Shown: positions 20,757 to 33,007 of the stretch, one piece after another
How the letters are laid out: every line of letters starts with the position of its first letter
Position numbering within the stretch: the stretch's first letter is position 1
Assembly: GCF_020509005.1 (NCBI RefSeq)
Contig: NC_063012.1
Coordinates: 7,626,001-7,690,000 of the forward strand
Origin: Fulvia fulva
Lineage: Eukaryota; Ascomycota; Dothideomycetes; Mycosphaerellales; Mycosphaerellaceae
Length of the DNA stretch: 64,000 nt
Direction: 5' to 3'
Made by a program: the position numbers and the translations under genes
The notes under the pieces: model-generated
The model's input: only the letters and a program-made list of their open reading frames with translations
What the model was told of the DNA's origin: nothing
Database searches by the model: none

Positions 20757-22793
20757 CTACTTGCCCTCAGCTTTTTTCAACGTGCCCATGATCCCTTTCG
20801 CCCAAGAAAATTTACCTGCGTTCGTGCCGTAGCTACCCGCCGCCAGTGCTCCATCTTTGTTATACCAGCACCCGCCGTTGGCTGTGCGACCATATGTAGC
20901 TGTGTTCTGATTTCTGTAAAGATCGTCAGTACACCCAGCATCTACACACACGCAGTTTGCGTTGCCACTCACCTCTCAACCCCCTCCCTCCACGCTTTAC
21001 ACACCACCGGCGAATCAATCATGACATCCACCTCCTGGCTATGGAACCAACTCTGCGTACCCTGATTTCCAAACCCTTGTATCGCCACGCTCTCATCGAC
21101 ACTCATAAGCTTGATATGACAGCTACGCTGCTTGAAGCTATTATGAATCGGACCATCCTAATCCGCAGCAACGTAGAAGAACACCTTCAAAAGCGGCTTC
21201 TCGTCCTCTTCAAGCTCGGAATAAAGATGGTTCGCCGCCATTTCGTTCGTGCCCCCTTGTCCGGGCAAGAGCTCGCCACCATCGTTGTAGCCCAGGCAGA
21301 CGTAGTATGTCACTTCAATACCTCTCTTGACGGCACTGATGAGCGCGGGAAGGAGAGGTTTGGCGTTGAGGTCGGGGGTTTGGATGAAAATTGTGCACTT
21401 AGCGTTGCGGACTAGACTGAGGAAAGCTTCGTTCTGGGGCACGAAGACGCTGTCGTTGTTCATTGCTGCGTACGGTTTTCGGGAGACCATAGCCATGGGT
21501 ACGGGCTCGGTATCGGGGACTGGGATGAAGGGGAAGAAGTGGAGGCCGGAGTCCTTCTCGGGTGAGGTTGCTTTGACGGAGAGACCAGTGGGTTTATTCA
21601 AATACCGAGCGACAGCATCGCAGTGCTTCTCGCCGGCTGCAGGGTTGAGCACGGAGCGCATTCGCTCTATCTCGTTGGCAATGCTGTCGTCGTAGTGCGG
21701 GCTGTTCGGCATATGCTCTGGTAGGTCGTGGTGGCATGGCTGTTCCGGGAGTCGGAAGGATCCATCAGGTTCGAAGAGAGCTGTGAATGACTGCTCGGAG
21801 TACGTGGGTGGGCTGCTTTGTGCCGCTGAGGTGGTGCGGCAAGGAGCGGCCGGCTTAAGAGCATTGTGCCACGAAATCAAGAAAGTCTCCCATGGAGAGT
21901 CGACAATGGGTTCTTCAAGATGGGACATCATCTCAAGATTATCGTTGTCTTGAATGTTGTTGCTAGAGACTGTGGCAATCTGGCGATCCACAATCATGAA
22001 CTTGCTTTGGAATGTGCCGAGAGGTGGGCGATGGAAGTTGACAATGGCGAGATCCACGTTCGGCATCTGCTCAGGAGGAGGCAAGCCTACACCAGAAGCC
22101 TGCCATCCCTTGGAGTCGACGTTTTGATGGTTGTCGAAGATCTGTCTGTCCTCAGCGCGTGCTCATGATTTAGAGTCAACCTGATCTCACCTGCTTCAAA
22201 GCTCCGCGGTCGAACATAATCTTGACAACAACCCTCTCGTTCCTAGCAGCTGTCCGTTTCGATAGCTCGATCAAGGCATCATTGACGAAAGTACTAGCAC
22301 CAGACGTCTTCCAGAAGTTCGTTGCCAACAGAACTTCCTTCTTAGCCCGCACGATCAGGTTCGACATATGTCGCAGCTGATCATTCAGTGGAGCGATAAT
22401 GGTCATCGGGACGAAGCCAGTCGTACCAATGAGAGGCGGTGAGACACAATCTGCCATGGGGTCATGGCGCAAGCATTGAAGCACATCATGGAGACCGTGG
22501 AGAAACAGTTCACTCGGGTTAGTGTTGCCAAAGTTGCCACAGCTTTTCGCCCACTCGAGATCATTTTTTGAAAATGTGCCCCTCGAATCTGGAGTCTTTG
22601 TGGTTATTGTCGTGAGGTGCTAGTCGCAGTCAGTCAGCACTGTCGACGTTCAGTTGCTTCTTCTGGCACCTACATGTGAGCCATACAGCTTCTCCGCAAT
22701 GTCTCCTGGCGACTTTGATGGGTCTTTCGCGTATTCAGAGCTGACCGACAACGTTGAGTAGCATAGTTGCTCAATCTTGCTCCGGTCCACCAT
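20757..22793 (-). pseudogene. Phospholipase D family gene interrupted by a stop codon
   Basis: Four exons: 22793-22674, 22619-22191, 22141-20973 and 20913-20757 (625 codons including the lesion). Conserved features are LLATNFWK, QSNN-like SSNNIQDNDNLEMM, IQTPDLNA, a second HKD motif at 21116-21093 (HIKLMSVD), GNQGTQSWFHSQEV and FSWAKGIMG near the C-terminus. Members cleave or transfer phosphodiesters, and two HKD motifs form one active site. Two defects are seen. An in-frame TAG at 21158-21160 lies between the HKD motifs, and the first motif (22009-21986) reads Q-x-K-x4-D, lacking the catalytic His. The frame is otherwise open, and all splice sites are intact. It is either a young pseudogene, a strain polymorphism or a sequence error. 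Confidence 0.78.
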
Positions 22794-23280
22794 CGTGGAA
22801 GCTGCTCCTCGTCCACCTCGACCGAGATCTGCCGCTAGCCTGCAAAGTGGGTCGTCGGCTCTACGATAAGGTATAGTCTACCAAGCTTTCAAAGCCAAGA
22901 GTGCCAAGGACTGAGAGGTGAAGTAGTTGTTCGTAGCAAGGGCGTCGGGTACAACAGCTGCTCCGCAAAGGATAAGACATAATCTCGCAAGGGCATCTTC
23001 AGCATTCGAGAATTGTCGTTTTCCGATAGTGTGTAGGCTCGAATCTTAAGGACCTGAGTCGCTCACTGGTCCCTTGTCGTAGCCCGGCCAACCAATAGAA
23101 AAGCAGATTATGCCCTAGCAAAAGAGAACGTTATCAGCCGTATTCGAAGAGACTGTGAAACAGTCGGCGTGATGTCGAGCGCCTGCCGAAGTAGATAGAA
23201 CGGTGCGCGCTACGAGCACTGCAATACCTTCGAGCCGTCTCACCTTCAATAGACTGGCAAAGGTGCCAGCACAACGTCTC
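22794..23280. other. Intergenic, PLD-like gene promoter / SDR 3' flank
   Basis: About 490 bp between two minus-strand genes. No additional gene or repeat was seen. Confidence 0.5.
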
Positions 23281-24347
23281 TCAAATATCTTGGGCCAGCT
23301 TCTCAACCTCTGGCACCTTCTCAGTCAAGATCCTCAGGATTTCACGCCAGACTTTCTCCCGCAATGCCTCATTCTCCGGACCAACGAGTGCAGGTGCTGG
23401 CTCCCGTAGCCGGTCTTGCTGCCAGAACCTGCCATGGCCCTTTTCACCCAGTGCTATGGCCGAGATGTAGAGGCGTGCGCCAGCTTCCGCCGGTTTCAGG
23501 AGGATAGGTGTCAAGACCACCCTAGCTGCTCTCATATACCACTGAGTACTGTCTCGGGCGATCTCTGACCTGCAAGGACCTGGACAGACTGATATGATGA
23601 ACACAGGCGGTGCATCACCATGGCTTGCTGCAAGCCGCTTTACCATACTGGCCAACGCGTACTGTAGGAAAAGCTTGGACATGCTGTATTGAAATAGCCC
23701 AGTGCGGTTCTTGACGTTGTAGACTTCCAGTGGAGACTCGGCCTCTCGAGCTGTTTCGCTCAAGCTGGCGTGTTGGTGGGTGCCCGAGCTCACGAGCAGC
23801 AGAACAGGAGTGTATTCTGGCGTCTTGCTTGCTCTTAACTTTGGGAGCAGCAGTAGGCTAAGCAAGGCTGTCGAGAGAGTGTTGATCTGAAGAGTACGGT
23901 CCCAGCCATAGCGACTCGGCTCGAAGTTGACGGCGATGCAAGCTGCATTAAGGACCACAACGTCAATGTGATCAAGCTCCTCATTGACTTTCTGCGCAAA
24001 GGCTCTGCTAGAAGTCAATTGATCCCGTACAGAAACGGAGGCTTCCTTCCGCGAACATACCTCAGACTACCATAATCCATCATATCAAGCAACCATACTT
24101 CCACAACTCCGTCTCTTCCCGCCCGCTCCTCGATTAGCTTCCTAGCAACTTCGCCTTTGGGGCTCGATCTCACCGCCAAAATCACCTTTTCGGCACCAAG
24201 TTGAACGAACTTCACGGCAGCTTCGAAGCCTATTCCACAATTCGAGCCTGTGACAATAACATTGCGACCCGTGAAGTCGGCCTTGACGTCCTCGGGATCG
24301 TGAAGCCTCTCGCCAATCGCGCGGAAAGCGGCCACGACTTGGTCCAT
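23281..24347 (-). CDS. Short-chain dehydrogenase, retinol-dehydrogenase/WW-oxidoreductase-like
   Basis: Two exons, 24347-24061 and 24007-23281, with a 53-nt GTATGT/TTCTAG intron, give 337 residues. An N-terminal extension of about 28 residues precedes the Rossmann motif TGSNCGIG. The NAG motif is NAA, and the catalytic YSMSK is present with a serine at VSSGTHQHASL. Position after beta-2 is AVRSSPKG, where a basic Arg favours NADP(H), by inference. This layout is common in large fungal SDR families that act on lipophilic ketones, often within secondary metabolism. Substrate is unknown. The neighbouring PLD-like gene gives no pathway hint. Confidence 0.88.
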
Positions 24348-25234
24348 GATGTAGAACTATTGTTGCTCGCGGGCTCATGCGAATGTGCCTCGCCACTGTG
24401 AGTTGCAGTCAGGAAGTACGTTTCCATCCTTTCTAGCAAGATGATTTTCTGCTCGTGAGATTGGGCTCCTACAAGCCGGAGATCGCGGTCAAGGTTCAGC
24501 GCGATGCTTGCCTGTTCATACCGGGGTGCCTACTACAGCGATAGAGATAGCGGTATTGCAGAATCTTGGAGGCCAAGCCAGCATCCATGCGACTCACAGC
24601 TCATGTCGTAGCGAGTGGTACGTAGTCTTACATCTGGAGAGAAGTCGAGCTGGAGGGTGCTATCCATGGATGTGAAGGAAGAGCTTGCGACACGAGAAAC
24701 ATTGAAGCAGATGGGCGTGATGGGGAGGAACGAGAAATTTGCACGGGACGCTTTTGCCAAGGATTCTATCGGAGGTGTGGTAGTCACTCTGGTTGAAGCA
24801 GTGGTGTTACAATCGTTCTCAAGGGGTAACTAATGCTACATAGGTGTCATGATAGTGTCATCACAGTCCAGCTGGAGAGGCTGACTGACTCCAGTGACGT
24901 TCGTTATATGGGTATCAAGAGAGAGCCAAAGAAAACTTGGACTTCAATATCCAAAACATGATGCCTTTTACCAAATGCAAGTATGCTCCATCATCATCGT
25001 CATCGTCAGTGATTCATTTAAAGACGTGTGTAGTCATTGCAGTCTCGTGAGATCTCAGGCCGGATTCCGCGCTCTCGAGCGAGTCCCGCGCTCGCGAATG
25101 GCCCGTTCTGCAGACGAACTACTGTCACCGCTCCATGTTCGAGACGGTGCTGGCCGTGTAGGCTTCAAAATGCCAGGGGGAGTTTCCATTTGCGGCGTGG
25201 TTTTCAGACTTGCAGGCGGCGACTCGGAGTGCTG
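24348..25234. other. Intergenic region without recognised genes
   Basis: About 890 bp. Several frames of 60-115 codons on the plus strand have no recognisable motifs. A short CATCAT/CGTCATCGTC microsatellite-like stretch occurs around 24985-25010. Confidence 0.5.
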
Positions 25235-27667
25235 CTAGTACTGCCCAGTCGACCCGTAAGCTTGAGGAGCATTGCCCATGGAGCTTCCATAGACATCAGT
25301 TCCGCCACTGGAAAGGCTAGCACCTGGTCCCGTGTTCGGCGCCATGCCTGGGTACCAGCTGCGGCGTCGATCATCGCCCATGCCATTACGAGCAGCGAAA
25401 TTGTTCAGTGGATTGTTGATGCCGCCAGCAGATCCGTACCCAGAGTCGTATCCAGAAGGGCCAGACGGACCACTTCTAGACGGAATGGGACGTCCGTTCG
25501 CTTCATCGTCGTTCGTATAGTTCATACTTCGTTCCAGAGGCCGCCTGGAGCTGTGTCTTGAAGCGTCTTCGTCTTGGTCTCCAGCATACCGGTCCCGGTG
25601 GAGATTCGAAGCATACTGCGACGCGGGAATGCTACCAAGATCAACAGGTTCGCTACGAGCGAAATTGCTTCTCGGTGGAGGCGATCGTCGCTTTCCATAG
25701 ATACCGTGATGCGGCTGCTGAGGACCACTTGGCATGCGACTCCTGCTGTTCTGGGAAGGGATGGCCATAGGATCCGTCGACCCGCCATTGCCATACATTG
25801 CCTGTTGTGATCCACCTGAGGTTTGCCTTGAGGATTGACCTCCCGAGTTGGTACTCGATAGCTCCGGTCGATACTTGCTGGTGACTGGACGGCTTGGCTC
25901 GCGAGATTTTTGGTTGCTGTCTCGGTCCACGTCACGTTCGCGAGCGTAATCGCTTTCGGGGCCATAGCGCTTGGCAGACCCTTCTTTGGCAAAATAAGGC
26001 TGTCGTTCCCGTTCGATGGGCATTGAGGGCGGGCTAGGGTCATCGTCATCGAAAGCGTTCGATTTGGGTGTCGACTGGGAGTATGGGTTCCTTTCACGCT
26101 CTCTGAACGCCGGCTGCTCAGGCTGTGCGGATGTCTGCGGAGGTGGAGGTGGCGGCATGGCAGATGCTCCTCTCTCGAGTCGAATCAGCGTTGGTTCATG
26201 GTTCATACTGGAGATCAGTCTTTGCTCAGCCTGCATGTTCGGATCGAGTGGTAAGAGCCTCCTGGACAACTCCTTTGGAAAGCGCTCTTTGCTATCATCC
26301 GCATTGGAGATGGGCATGTCTCTCACTGCTTGGGAGAGACGCTCGAACTCGGTGTCCGGATGTGCTTGTATCAGGCACGTCATGAAAAGCTCAAAGCCCA
26401 TCGGTGTCAATGCAGGAACGACAGGTGCATCATGCACCTGCTGCTGGATCAGGTGATGTTGACACAAGAGCTTGCGATACATCGTCGAGATTGAGGTCCA
26501 GGACATTCTGCCACCAAAGATGACAAGCCATGGATAGTGTTCGCCGGTGACCTGGGTCTCCGTGAGGAAGCGCAACATCTTATGTGGAGGTATCACGAGG
26601 CTGCCTCTAGGCTCGTAGTCCTCAATGATGTGCTTCGCCAGCCCTCGAAGAAACTGGCCCAGCCGAACGGTGGGGTTGCCATTGTCGAAAAGAGGTTGCC
26701 AGATCTTCTCCAGGGTGGTGGGTACATCGTCTTCCTCTTCCTCCGCCACAGAGGCTGGCTTGACACGACTCTTAGCATAGCCGTCAAAGTATCCAGAATC
26801 CGAGTCTTTGCTGTCCTTGCGGAAAGACGCTGCCTCGGAGGTACTGCCCCTCCGCCGCCCAGGCTTGTTCTTCTTCAACTCCTCCGGCATGCCCTCTTGC
26901 ATGGTCTTGGTCCTACGAAGGCCAGCCAGGACATCCGGTTGTGAGGCGCGTGGTGTAGTCTCCCTGTTACTCTGCGTGCTTTGCTGGCTTAGCATGCTCT
27001 CGGCACTTTCTCTGCTCTCCCTGCTATGTTCACTTCCTGCGGCGGACAGGGGTCGTTCTGGCGATGGCGATGGATGACGACCGCGCCCATCACGATGGAT
27101 GCGAGGAGACGGCGGGGTCGATACGGGTGGAAATGACTCCGTTGAGCTCATCAGAGGAGAAAGGTGCAAAGGTGAACGTGCCGCTGACGCATTCGAGCTC
27201 GGTGATGCGCCGTACTGTGTGTACAGAGGAGGAACAGTCGGACTGGCACCTGGCCCACCAATGTTCGCTGCGGCAAGATTCTTGATGACTTGTTCGGTCA
27301 CTTGCTCCGTGAGCTTCTTCACGAAGTCCTGGTCCATTTGGTTCGCCGAGGGCGCCTGGTCGAAGGCTGTGTTGACGGCATCTTTGATCGGTTGTGGCTG
27401 GTTGCCAGCTGCTGGCGGTTGTGAGAGTGTGTGCGACCGCGACGTATTCGGGTTGGGAGGTGGTGGTGGTTGTTGTTGTAGCTTGGGCGATTGTGGTATC
27501 GGACGTTGTGGGACGGATTGAGCTGCCGCGGAGATAGAACTAACGGGCTCTTGGAACGTTGCCGACCTGCTGGGGGAGCTGTTGCTGTTGCTGCCGCTGC
27601 TTCGCCTGTTGGACAAGTCGGCAGGCCTCACACGCACACGCGGCGATGGTGTAGCTCGGTCGCCCAT
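25235..27667 (-). CDS. DUF7514 domain protein with long disordered flanks
   Basis: A single-exon 810-residue protein. The only folded-looking part is about residues 315-500 (from TTLEKIWQPLFDNGNPT to the LSRRLLPLDPNMQAE segment), which matches the fungal DUF7514 domain as I know it. It includes the GQFLRGLAKHIIEDYEP and FGGRMSWTSISTMYRKL segments. The flanks are Ser/Pro/Gln/Arg-rich and disordered, with poly-Pro and repeated SR/RDR segments. No catalytic motif is known for this domain. Presence of RS-like and phospho-site-rich tails suggests a regulated scaffold, but that is inference. It is divergent from STE11 across a 2.4 kb gene-free region. Confidence 0.82.
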   Translation of the reverse strand: MGDRATPSPRVRVRPADLSNRRSSGSNSNSSPSRSATFQEPVSSISAAAQSVPQRPIPQSPKLQQQPPPPPNPNTSRSHTLSQPPAAGNQPQPIKDAVNTAFDQAPSANQMDQDFVKKLTEQVTEQVIKNLAAANIGGPGASPTVPPLYTQYGASPSSNASAARSPLHLSPLMSSTESFPPVSTPPSPRIHRDGRGRHPSPSPERPLSAAGSEHSRESRESAESMLSQQSTQSNRETTPRASQPDVLAGLRRTKTMQEGMPEELKKNKPGRRRGSTSEAASFRKDSKDSDSGYFDGYAKSRVKPASVAEEEEDDVPTTLEKIWQPLFDNGNPTVRLGQFLRGLAKHIIEDYEPRGSLVIPPHKMLRFLTETQVTGEHYPWLVIFGGRMSWTSISTMYRKLLCQHHLIQQQVHDAPVVPALTPMGFELFMTCLIQAHPDTEFERLSQAVRDMPISNADDSKERFPKELSRRLLPLDPNMQAEQRLISSMNHEPTLIRLERGASAMPPPPPPQTSAQPEQPAFRERERNPYSQSTPKSNAFDDDDPSPPSMPIERERQPYFAKEGSAKRYGPESDYARERDVDRDSNQKSREPSRPVTSKYRPELSSTNSGGQSSRQTSGGSQQAMYGNGGSTDPMAIPSQNSRSRMPSGPQQPHHGIYGKRRSPPPRSNFARSEPVDLGSIPASQYASNLHRDRYAGDQDEDASRHSSRRPLERSMNYTNDDEANGRPIPSRSGPSGPSGYDSGYGSAGGINNPLNNFAARNGMGDDRRRSWYPGMAPNTGPGASLSSGGTDVYGSSMGNAPQAYGSTGQY

Positions 27668-30113
27668 GTCAAGGGTGTTGGCACTAGTGCAGCTGTGCTG
27701 AGCGCGAGTGTGGAGTATTGGTTGATTCTAGCGTATCACGCCAACGTCCACTGCAGGCGGCGCGTGGTCTGGGTCGAGTGGTCCAACGCAGTGCAGGTGG
27801 TTGCTGGCATCATCTGACTGGCGATTGTGGTAGGAGCAAGTCCTGCTTGCAAGTGAGAAGTCGGTATTTGGTGCGAGTAATAAGGGTTATAGGACGCGGA
27901 CTCGGTCGGGTAGTTCAGGTTAGAGTAGTTGCAGCAGCAGACGGTGGGCGGGTCGAGGAGTTATGCTTTGGTCGTTGGCTCACATGCAGGTCCGTGGTGG
28001 GCGTGGTGAAGCTGCGGTGTTGGGGCCATGCACTTCGCGTGTGCTTTCGCAGGGTGGAAGTGATATCGTATCCGCTTGCCTGCATGTCCACAACATAAAC
28101 AGCGGGTGGCCTCTAGGTGTACTAGGTGACGTACTGACAGCAGCTTCCCTGCAATGCTGACTGGGCAAAGCCTGTATGAGATGTTGTGCAGTCGCCTTCG
28201 CCACGTTCACGATTGGCACGACGACAGCATACACACAGCGATCTGCAAAGGCTTCTTCTGGATTCGGAGGCCGATGATGCAGCGTCCGAGCAGAGATTCA
28301 GTCTATATCGTTGCTGCGAAGGGTCTTCCTGAGCTTTGCGACAGAGCGGGTACAGACTCGATTGAAATCTTTGCAAATCATCGAGGATCCAGCGATGGCG
28401 CAGCGGCATTCGACCGATACCCATCGCTACCATCTTGCTTCACATTCGCTCCTGAGGTGCTGCGGCATGGTAGCGCTCTGCGTCGAGTCTCGACATCCCG
28501 GTCACTCCCAATTTATGAGACGCGAAACTGTGTTCGAGACGGAGTGATGACCGAAACTCTCTTGTCCCTTACCGGTCCTTCTACGCCCCGAGACATGAGA
28601 TTTGCATCCTACATGTACCCATCGTCTCTGTGCATCGTCACCGGTCGGCATCGATATCTGCACGCCGTTTGGGCATTGCCAGTGATGAGACAGAGCGCGC
28701 GAGCTGTGCGGCTCTGCTGTAGTTTCCCCTCCCCGTGGTGGCGGTTCGCGGTACTTTTGTTAAGCCCTTCACTTGCCGGGCGAAGCTCGTGGTTGATGTG
28801 GCACTCCTAGGGGTCATCTGCTGGCATATGCCTGTTTCTTGCTCAGATCGTAGCAGCTGCACTTGACTCACGAGCATGGTGGTGATGCAGCGGAACATTC
28901 TCCCGTTCACAAGGATCCTCTGGTCGTGAGACGGTGGGTGATCCTCTCCGTCGTGGGCGAAGGCACGTCCACCAGAAGCGAGGCTTCCTTGGCGATGGCT
29001 TCCTGGTCGTGCCTCATACCACTTCAAGTGCTGCCCAAGTGTGCCCTCGGCCCAGGACTCTGGCAGTTTTGACTCACCGCATTGCCACCAAGTCGATCTT
29101 TCATGTGTATAGGCACAGACATGACTATGATCGATGCGCCTCGCCCATCACTACGATCACTTATGTCTGGACAACCTCGAGACAACATGGGCGGTTTTGC
29201 AGATAGACGGCCGCGGGCTTGACGGAGCCGTTGGTCATGGCCACATGAAACACGGTTGCAATGCTCTGATTGGCTGCTCGTCAGAGCCATGCTTGTGCTG
29301 TTTCATCGACGGCCGCTCAGGTCGAAGATCTCCAGCGGGACACTATTCATGGTCAATGGTCATTATTGGAATGCCTCAACGGCGAAGAGGAGCGAAGCGA
29401 AGCGAAGGTCGTCGCAGTATGTCTGTCTTCGCTGTGCATCTGTAGAGAATCATGATTTTGCAGTCACTGCGACCATCTCACCACAACCCACGAAACAACA
29501 GCGACGCTTCGCCGTGCACTTGCAACTTGGTGGCCCTGACGTGCATCGGAGGCTGCAGACTGCAGCTCATTGGACCGCGCGTAGAGTGAGGAGACAGGAG
29601 ACAGCACCGCTGTTTCAGCTCTTCTCACGGCGATAGCGCAGGCGACGGCCTGTTCAAACCGACCTGAGCGACATCCCCTCCCTCTCGCCGTTTCGCCCAG
29701 CGCTACGCCGCTACGCGCCCGTCACAGCACCTTCGAGCGCTGACGTCTGGTGGCCGAGCGTGTGTGTGTGTGGGAGAGACATCGGTGGCAGCTGGAGACG
29801 TCGCGCAGTGGCAGTGACGCGGGAGTCGGAACCGCCATCAGCATCAGCAGCGGCATCAGCAGCGGCATCAGCAGCGGCATCAGCATCTGCAGACGAAACG
29901 CAGCAGAAGCAGGCGACTTGCTGATCGATCATGGGAACAAGCTGACCGGGCACACCCTCATTCACTACTGCTGTCTTTCTTTGTTACACCAGACAGACCC
30001 AGCCCAGCCCAGCCCAGGTCGCCGCGCCGTTCATTGTCTGCGTGCTATCTTGAGCACGCTCCTGCGCTGCACTTGCACGGTGCTGTGCTGCAGGCGGTGG
30101 GTGTGTGTAGACC
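27668..30113. promoter_or_regulatory. 2.4 kb gene-free region upstream of STE11 (divergent)
   Basis: It separates the DUF7514 gene (minus) from STE11 (plus). The longest plus-strand frame (28154-28810) has no recognisable domain. Simple repeats occur near the STE11 side: a GT run at about 29759-29772, a 12-nt tandem array at 29841-29887, and CCAGC/CCCAG units around 29998-30017. The size suggests an extended promoter and/or long 5' leader for STE11. Confidence 0.5.
29841..29887. repeat. Tandem array, 12-nt unit GCATCAGCAGCG
   Basis: Almost four direct copies of a 12-nt unit lie about 230 bp before the STE11 ATG, preceded by a GT dinucleotide run at 29759-29772. It may be in the promoter or 5' leader. 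Copy number probably varies between strains, by inference. Confidence 0.8.
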
Positions 30114-33007
30114 ATGACGGCGCTCGCCTCTCGCTCGCCATACCCGGCACCCACACTTTCGGGCAACACGTACCGCCAGCCGGCACCCACGAACGCCATG
30201 AACGGACACAACGTCTTCACGAGTCCGACAGATTCCGAATTCTCGGAATCATACACAGACGGGAGGGAGTCAGTGGTGGATTGGGATGAAGTGCGGGTGG
30301 CGGAATGGCTGAAGAGCATAAACTGCAGCCAATATGTCGAGATCTTCAGGAAGAACAACATCACCGGCGAGAACCTCATGGACATCGACCAGGCCACATT
30401 GAAGGAGATGGGGGTCAAGAAGATTGGAGATCGCGTGCGGATAGGCAGCCAAGCGAAAGTCTTCCGGAGCAATGTGTACAAGAGGACAAGCAAGCGGGTC
30501 GTCAATCGCGTAGGTGATTTAACTCGCATGGTTCTGACGTGAGAAGCTAACTGTGACTTCAGCATTCGCTTGCGATGCTCGACGGAAACGCACTCATCGG
30601 GAGCACCCAGGTCACTCCTCCATCCTCAGGCTCGCCGCGCCCACTCCATTCTGCACGATCAGGCACGACATCGCGGGCCGACAAGCGAATATCAAGACAG
30701 CTGAATGGCACTGACATGGCTTACGCCGCTCAGTTTGGCAGCAAGACTTCATCACGGCCGAGCTCACCCATGGTTGATCAGGAGAACCGAGCCACACGAA
30801 CTCAACGACAAGGCGCTCCAAGTCCGTTGGAGGCATCGCGAAGTCAGAACAGTGCTGCATACTTGGCTCAGCCTCAGGCAGCGCGCTTTGCCGGGAAGCC
30901 AAACTCTGTGGAAACACCACAAACGGCAAGGTTCCATGTGAAGCAGTCGCCCTCGCTGGACAATCTTAATCCAGCAGTGAGTGGCCTACCAGCGGACAAG
31001 CCACTCATCCGGGTCATATATGAGAATGGTCGGTATTCTGTCATTAGCATCGAGGGCTTCCGAACCGCCGAAGATATTGTGCGAGTGACATTACGAAAAG
31101 GCGGCCTCAACGAGAATCACTCACGGTCCTATTGCTTTTACATTCTGGACGGCACGGATCCTAAGCCAGCATTCTGTCGTCGACTTGGCGAGGCCGAGCT
31201 AATCAAGCTATGCAACGACGGCGTACGCACCGAGCGAGGCAGATTGATACTGCGAAAGATCCACGCCGGCGAACCAGATGGCGAGCAGCTGCGCTCTGCA
31301 GCACGCATAGCGGAACAGCAGCAGCCTGAACCGCCGGCAATAGAAGTGCAACAGCCGATCAAATCAAAGAGCCATCTGAAGATAGAAAAACTGACTGGCG
31401 AACCCCTGGCCGCCGTGAGCTATCCAATGAGTCCGGCAAGTCGACAAGAGCGGAAGGAGTACTTCCAGACACAGTCCGATGGCATCCAAAGGAATGTGAG
31501 CACAGCGTCGACAGCGTCTGCGCGAGCGAGGAAGCTCAAAGACTTCTACGGTGCTCGACCGCCGACAGAGTTGATCACGCAAGACTTGCAGTCATACTTC
31601 CCGGAGGTCGCCAAAGATGATATGGACCGTACTGTACGGATGTCAATACGCAGAAGCAAGCGACTCAGCAGAGCAGTGCGGACGTTAAGTATGGCAAGCA
31701 ACTTCAGTGTCGCCAGCAGCTTGAAGGATGCACCGCCATTACCCACAATCGCGGACTCTTGGTTACGCGAAGCCGGTATGCAGAAGAGCCAGCCTGGACT
31801 GCGGCCACTAAGCGTGGTGCGTCTTGGTCGAAGTGATTCGCATCGAGAATCAATCGCCAGCAGTGTGCTCGAACCACTGGACGAAGAGTCGCCACTTGAA
31901 CCTAACAGGAAAAGCTATGTCTCCTTTGGTGGCGACAGTGGCTCTGACACGACCACGAGCAACCTTGCCATCACCGATCCAGAAGGTCAAACCGTGCTGC
32001 ACTCGTATTTTGACGACACTGGAACCAGTCCGGCAGCGACCGAAGGGGGTAGCGACAGTCTCAATTCTCGGTTATCGCGCTTCATCGCCGAAGACGGAGA
32101 CGAATTGGACGAAGAGCTCATGCAGCACCTGGAGAACGACTCTTGGGACAATCTCAAGTACATGAAGGGCGCCATGATCGGGCAAGGTTCCTTTGGCACA
32201 GTCTTCCTGGCGCTCCATGCAGTCACTGCGGAGCTCATGGCCGTCAAGCAGGTCGAGATGCCGTCGAACAGCGGCACTACCATGGATGCGAAGAAGAACA
32301 ACATGATCGAAGCGCTAAAGCACGAGATCAGCTTGCTCAAGGACCTCAAACATGAAAACATTGTACAGTATCTCGGCTCGAACAGCGACGAGAAGAACCT
32401 AAACATTTTCTTGGAGTACGTCGCCGGTGGTTCTGTGGCGACTATGCTGGTCAACTACGGGTCGCTACCTGAAGGCCTGATAGCCAACTTCGTGCGCCAA
32501 ATTCTTCAGGGTTTGAACTACCTACATTCGAAGGACATCATCCATCGCGACATCAAAGGAGCCAATATCTTGGTCGACAACAAGGGCACCGTCAAAATTT
32601 CCGACTTTGGTATTAGCAAACGGGTCGAGGCGTCTACGTTGCTCAATCCGCAACCAGGGCCAAGACGTGGTGGACCTCGGGTTTCTCTCCAGGGATCCGT
32701 CTTCTGGATGGCGCCCGAAGTCGTCCGTCAAACTGCTTACACCAAGAAGGCTGATATCTGGAGTTTAGGGTGCCTGATTGTGGAGATGTTCACAGGCAGC
32801 CATCCGCATCCGAACTGCACACAACTACAAGCCATCTTCAAGATTGGTGGGAGCGGCAGCAATGCGGACAACGCGCGCCCAGCTATGCCTGACCAGGCCA
32901 GTGAAGATGCTAAAGAGTTCTTGCGACGAACTTTCGAGATAGAGCACGAGAAGCGACCGAGCGCCGAGGAGCTCATCGGAAGCAATTTTGCACAAACAAA
33001 GGCGTAA
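30114..33007 (+). CDS. STE11: MAP kinase kinase kinase Ste11
   Basis: Two exons, 30114-30509 and 30563-33007, with a 53-nt GTAGGT/TTCAG intron (GCTAAC branch), encode 946 residues. Domains in order: SAM domain (about 57-121, WDEVRVAEWLKSI), a Ras-association-like domain (about 279-376, PLIRVIYENGRYSV), a regulatory Ser-rich region, and a C-terminal Ser/Thr kinase (about 660-940). Kinase motifs are GQGSFGTVF, AVKQVEMP (catalytic Lys), HRDIKGAN, DFGISK and WMAPEVV. As the MAPKKK of the pheromone, filamentation and osmostress cascades, it phosphorylates Ste7-type MAPKKs and binds Ste50 through SAM. In plant-pathogenic fungi this cascade is needed for infection structures. All key kinase residues are present. 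Confidence 0.96.

Noticed and set aside
28154..28810. 218-codon frame in the STE11 upstream region
   Set aside because: No recognisable motif, atypical composition, no supporting splice or start context.
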